Source: Helochares maculicollis (Eukaryota; Arthropoda; Insecta; Coleoptera; Hydrophilidae). From it: a stretch of DNA of 39,598 nucleotides. The DNA lies in the NCBI GenBank assembly GCA_033557835.1, contig JAWQRO010000408.1, positions 1 through 39,598 of the forward strand, given 5' to 3'. Positions within the stretch are counted from its first letter, which is position 1. Every line of letters starts with the position of its first letter. Position numbers and translations under genes: made by a program. Shown here in pieces: positions 34,801 to 39,598 of the stretch. The notes below the pieces were generated by a model that had not been told where the DNA came from, ran no database searches, and saw only the letters and a list, made by a program, of their open reading frames with translations.

Positions 34801-37800
34801 ACTTTTTATTTTTGTATGTCTTAGTAGTGTTTTACCGATAGGAATTTTATCGAGAGATAAATTTTTTCTAAATGAACATGCTTTAAATATACTTCAATGC
34901 AGTTCCCTTTATTTCTTCTTTCCACCACTTACATACTTCCCACTTGCTCTCATTACTATAAGTACTGATATTATAAAAGTGTGAATACTGGCCTTGCTTT
35001 AAGATTCGGCTTTTAATTACGCAATAATGTTGTGTAAATACTGAATATTAGCACATTCCGTATGCAATGACATTTTGGTGAACATTTTCCAGTGAAAATC
35101 TATGACAGAATCTATCGATAAATTGATTTATGACTGAAAATATGCACGCGTCTTATGCATATTTGAGTGAAAAGTCTAGGAAAAATGATTGATCTAGAGC
35201 TGTCTTTATTCTATGGAGAACCGATTGGCATTTCAGTTCATCAATTCGTTTTTCTCTTGATCAGGGAAAAGCTGCGGCTTAATAACAGTAACCTTTCTGA
35301 TGAAAACGAAATATTAGACACAATTTTGTTCTTTTTATGCTTAAGTTATTTCAATATTCAATAGTTTATCCAATATCGTTTGGCCTACTGTAATAAAGCT
35401 CAAGAATTAAATTTGTTTCACACTACACCGTTTCGCAATCAAAATAAATTGGAGGGTTATGTTTGACTAAATTGAAAACAAGCTTTAATAAATCACGCCA
35501 GACGAACATTGCAAAAACACGTTTTAATTATGTTTTATGCCAAAAAATTATTGCTTTCGAATCACAAGTATCAGGAGGTCAGATACTATATTTGAGCAAA
35601 CATTATGATAATGAACCTGTAGCTATAGATAATGGAATATAGGATTAAGTTGCACAAAGCGAGTCCAGCTTTGAATAAATTATTATCAAACTTCAGCGAT
35701 ACACAAGATGAATCTATTGTTACTCGAAAATGGCTGAGCTTAAGTTATAACGCTATAAACTGAGTTCAACAAATGATTGCCAAACAAATTTTTACATACG
35801 AAAAAACTGTTTGCAAACAGAGGAGACGAGTTAATCTAAAAAAAATATGAGATAAAAAAGAGGTTGGACTCTTTCTATACTAAAATTAAACCTTTCGCAG
35901 TAATGCTGCACAGACTTTTTCTCCTATCAAGGTGCTTATTACGCTTTTTAGATTAATAACGTGTTCAACAGCAGAGATTCATTGTGAAAAATTAACTATT
36001 TGATTACTAAATTACTAAATAATTTAAACTGCCTGCGAAGTTGTTAACACGTTTTAAAAGGATAAATACTGTCTCAAAATTTTGCAATTACAACGAACAA
36101 ATTCTTATTTTCGAAACTACTCTAAGAGCGATTGTATTTTAGTGACAAACAGTTTTATATTTTTATTGTATGTTCGAATACAGTAAAATAACTACGAAGA
36201 AAATTAAAAAAAAACAAAACATGTTTTAATTTAAAAGTTTAATTTGCTTTTCAAATGATTTAGAAAATGGCCCCAATTGACAGCATAGGTAATGAACTTC
36301 ACTTACCATTAATTCGACGTTTACTTAAAACACTTTTGAATTGCATTGTTTGTAACTTAATTATAACAAAGTAAACGACGCTTTGTCATCAAAATATGAT
36401 TTCATAATTTACTTATATATTTTGTAACTATTGAATGAAAACGCGATAGCATCATTTTAATTCAATTTGAAGGAATTGCATCTACTTTGAAATAGTTGAA
36501 ATTTCTATACTGAATACCCATAGAAAATGCGGTGCATATCAATGGAGCATTCAGAGCTGCGAAGCAATCACATTAAAGAAATTGAAATTTCACAGAGTAA
36601 CAACACTTAAACTTTAAACTAACCACAAATGGTAGTTTTCTCTCCGTCAATCAACTTAAACGTGATTCTCTGTATGTTTCTTGGCGGCTATTCCAGAACA
36701 AATAGCCAATTTCAACTTATACCCACTGTGAGTTCCATAAACGTCAAAACGTAAAATAGTATCACGGAAAAACTATAATTATCACGCATAGAAATCAGGT
36801 ATTTTGTTTAAACATCATTAAAGTCCAGAATCTGGCTATAAAATGGTATTTCTCTTTAGGGGCACTGACTTGACACAAATGCAGGTCTTTGTTTATGAGC
36901 AACAACAATATGGCAGAGTTAATTCAGTATAATGACGAAAACCGCACATTAGTGTTAGAGGAGTACGATAACTCTTGAAACTCTAAAGCACAGCTGCTAT
37001 TATGTCTAACAATCTTCCGTTCAAAGGGTTTCATAGTTAATACAACATTCAACCGACATGAAAGCAGTTTTTATAGCTAGTTTTTGAACAACAATTTTTA
37101 AGGTACCGAATCCTATTTTCACAAAGCAGGATAACATAGTCCCTACAGAAATAGTATATAAAATAAATGAAAATCGGGCAGAGTGGGTAGCTTTAACAAG
37201 AAATATAATCTTTTTAGAACTTTTAACTGAAATTACACTCCACGTTTCTCTGTGATTGTCTCATTTTGATACCACACTCTTTGTAATTTCTATTTTTATT
37301 AACCAGGATCATGTAGAAACAATCATCAGGCTTCATTATTAAAATTACATCTGCCTAATTTGATTCTTCCTATTTACAAAATGTTTAGCGTTATACGTTG
37401 ACATAATTTCATATCTATTGTATAATTTTATTACGTTCCGTAACCATTGTTGCTCCTCTGGGGATGTATGTATGTACAAAGGTGGGCAAATTCCATTTTT
37501 GTGATGTTTTTGTGAGTATTGCGTTACGAACACTAAATTTAACAATGGTATTCTAAAAAATGTAGATAGCCTCTACAAATAATTTTAGATAATTTAGAAT
37601 TGCTTTCAACAAAGTTTAGTAGCAATGTATCTATTTATTAAATTTGAGTTCTTTTGGTGTTAATAATGTGCCATAAATAATTTGAGCGATATTATAAACT
37701 AAATAGTTATGCGTTATCTATATTGAGCATATGACGTTTGAAAATAGTGTGCTCAAACTTATATCCTTTAACTATTGCTATAAATAGCACATGCTTCTTT

Positions 37801-37846
37801 TGACAAGAATAAGGCTAAAGTAGTTATTAGTATTTTAATAATACTC
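31871..37846. other. Long AT-rich stretch without a supported gene
   Basis: About 6 kb of AT-rich DNA. Small frames at 35167-35364, 36895-36978 and 37345-37545 (minus) have no recognised domain. A palindrome cluster lies at 34731-34821. No RNA gene or named transposon was recognised. Confidence 0.45.
34731..34821. repeat. Palindrome and adjoining inverted repeat
   Basis: TCTATAAATT-A-AATTTATAGA at 34731-34751 is a perfect 10-bp palindrome around one base. Overlapping its end, AGACATACAAAA at 34749-34760 is the exact reverse complement of TTTTGTATGTCT at 34810-34821, extended by TAA/TTA beyond one extra base. It could be the core of a small foldback element or an AT-rich chance structure. Confidence 0.6.
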
Positions 37847-37877
37847 GGCTGCCCATAAGGTTTTCGGGTCGATAATA
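37847..37877 (+). repeat. Mariner copy 3 left terminal inverted repeat
   Basis: GGCTGCCCATAAGGTTTTCG followed by GGTCGATAATA; matches the right end at 38835-38864 and the copy 1 repeats with scattered changes. Confidence 0.7.
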
Positions 37878-38834
37878 AAAGGCGTTGCTACTAGCTTAAG
37901 TATTTTTTCTTATGTTTATACACCCTTCATAAAAACAAATGTGATGATTCTCTTCAATCTTATGAACGACTGTTGTAGTGTGTAAGGACTCTTGGCCTAC
38001 AATTATTACAGTAGAAAGATGGGTCGCTGAATTTAAACGTGGTAGTACAAATCTTGAAAAGCATTCACGTCAAGGGCATCCAAAAACAGTAAAAGAAGTA
38101 TTGGATTTCAGAAAGCTGTGTGCACAATGGGTGTCGCATTCGCTGACAATGAAACAAAAACACATTCGCATGCGACTTTCTTAGTAATATTTAGAGCGTT
38201 TTCGGAAGGATTAAGTGCATTTTGTACGCCAATTTATTATTATGGATGAGATTTTGGTTTATTACCATATCCTTGTACCAAAACAAAAGCCTAAAGAGTA
38301 GTGTGAACGTGCTTTTTTGGCTGCAAAACGACTTCATGTTCAGAAATCGGCCAAAAACGTGTTAGCATCAGTTTTTTTGGGGTGCGAATGAAATTTTGTT
38401 TGTGCACTACATAAAAATTGGTAAAACAATAAAGTTTGAATATTATTGTATGCTTTTAGACCAGCGGAAGAAAAAAATCGTGAAAAAAGATTTGGTTTGT
38501 AGAAGAAAAAAAATCATTTTTCATCAGGACAATGCACCGTGTCACAAGAGCATTTTGACAGTGGCTAAAATACATGAATTCAGATCGTTAGAGCATCCAC
38601 TGTATTCACTAACGACTTCCATCTATTTCTAGATCTAAAATATTCATGCGTGGAAAGTGTTTTTCTTCAAATGATGAGGTCTTAGTAGATGTGGAAGCGT
38701 ATTTTGCAGTCCTTCGAGATTCTTACTTCAGGGATGGAATTCATATATTAGAATCTCGTTAAAACAAATGTATTGATGTTCAGGGAGGCTATACTGAATA
38801 CTTAAGTGTATTTCAAACCATAGAATTGTGTTTT

Positions 38835-38864
38835 TCTTATTGAACCGAAAAACTTTAGACAACC
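38835..38864 (-). repeat. Mariner copy 3 right terminal inverted repeat
   Basis: Read inward it is GGTTGTCTAAAGTTTTTCGG then TTCAATAAG; it pairs with the left repeat at 37847. Confidence 0.75.
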
Positions 38865-39598
38865 TAGTATTATCTCTGAGTTGTACCATACAATATAGCT
38901 TGTCATTATACATCCAATTCGACTACTAACATTTTTTTACCATTAATATAAGCATTATTTTGTTGAACGTTTCTTTTGTCATAACACGAATATTCTTTGA
39001 ATTATTTTTATTGTTTAATGATTTTAGCTAGATACGTTAATTCTCATTAGCAAAAGTGATAATAATAATACATTAAAACCTAGAGATTTTCCTTTTTCCT
39101 AGAAACTTCATGACAATAATATAAAGAATTAATTTGAGTATGTGCTTTAATAGCATTTTCAAATATATCTTTCAAAAACACTAATAATAATATGTATTAT
39201 AGAATTTTTTTTTTCATGGCTATAGATAAACATTAAGTTGCCTTTCTTCAATTAATCACAGATCATGATTTCTAACAGAATAATTCGGAAGTCGTAGATA
39301 ATTTATTGATTCGTGCGCTCATTAAGAATGTCTTCTTGTAAGAAGATCAAATACTAACGTATTGAAGTTTTGGTTTTGAAAAGTAATTAACTTATAGGAA
39401 TTATGACCTAATTGTTTGCAAGGTTAAAACTATGACCAGAATGTTAAATTACACGGTCAAATTATTAAAGCAGATACTTCGTCTTAATACCTCAGCTATG
39501 GCGAAATTGGATATATTAACATATTCTTCATAATTTCATTTTATGAACAGGGAATAGATTGGGAGGTAAATAGCTGAATAGAGGCGCAAATATATATA
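38865..39598. other. AT-rich right end of the window (nothing recognised)
   Basis: No coding frame, repeat family or RNA gene recognised between mariner copy 3 and the window edge. Confidence 0.5.

Larger units (their letters stand above)
37847..38864 (+). mobile_element. Mariner copy 3, defective
   Basis: Degraded terminal repeats start GGCTGCCCATAAGGTTTTCG at 37847 and, read inward from the right, GGTTGTCTAAAGTTTTTCGG at 38864, which is followed by TA. The 1018-base body keeps better pieces of the same mariner transposase than copy 1: VERWVAEFKRGSTNLE, FRKLCAQWVSHSLTMKQKHI, IIMDEILVYYH with the first catalytic Asp intact, and FHQDNAPCHKS at about 38516-38550 with the second. About 150 bases of the N-terminal and linker coding sequence are deleted. 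The third catalytic block, normally SPDLAPSDYF, reads SLTTSIYF and lacks the Asp. Frames at 37978-38184 and 38396-38632 are pieces of it. Confidence 0.88.

Noticed and set aside
37345..37545. A 66-codon minus-strand frame, with a CCCCAG acceptor-like site, considered as an upstream GAP exon
   Set aside because: It does not resemble the expected TBC-domain N-terminal half and lacks a convincing donor.
1..39598. tRNA, rRNA, CRISPR array or bacterial-type operon
   Set aside because: None seen; the window is plainly eukaryotic with spliced genes. A covariance search (tRNAscan, Infernal) would be needed to exclude small RNA genes formally.

Overview
The window is nuclear DNA from an insect-like arthropod. 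It is AT-rich and has spliced genes with GT..AG introns and short exons. It also carries arthropod-type mariner and RTE-type transposon fossils. Two proteins are recognisable at near-identity level, syntaxin-1A and the GTPase Ran, and both have the insect form of the sequence. The order or species cannot be told from the sequence alone.

Layout. (1) 1-1732, minus strand: the first two coding exons of syntaxin-1A (Syx1A), with the gene running off the left edge. (2) 1733-2208: a short divergent promoter region shared with Ran, holding two perfect CRE palindromes inside a 12-bp direct repeat and a DRE-like site. (3) 2209-about 7100, plus strand: Ran, complete, with coding exons at 2506-2937 and 6549-6764. 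Its 3.6-kb intron holds an intronless open frame for a four-pass membrane protein (5642-6100) that I do not recognise. (4) 7100-9866: convergent intergenic DNA with a deleted RTE-like LINE fragment. (5) 9867-19389, minus strand: three exons forming the 3' part of a TBC1D30-like Rab GAP. They cover the C-terminal two thirds of the TBC domain and a very long, low-complexity tail with hexapeptide repeats; upstream exons were not located. Its 5.3-kb intron holds a possible piggyBac fossil and a Tc1/mariner-like fossil. (6) 19390-39598: about 20 kb with no cellular gene I can support. It is either a further intron of the TBC1D30-like gene or intergenic. It contains a Tc1/mariner-like fossil, three dead copies of one mariner family (one inverted) and one decayed RTE-like LINE of about 2 kb.

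The cellular genes do not form a pathway. Syx1A (synaptic vesicle fusion), Ran (nuclear transport) and the TBC1D30-like GAP (probable Rab regulation) are ordinary neighbours; only Syx1A and Ran appear to share regulatory DNA. No wholly new system is evident. The observations most worth following are the twin-CRE bidirectional promoter, the nested membrane-protein frame, the 18-bp coding minisatellite in the GAP tail, deletions shared between mariner copies, a templated hairpin in one of them, and a near-copy of the Ran splice acceptor.
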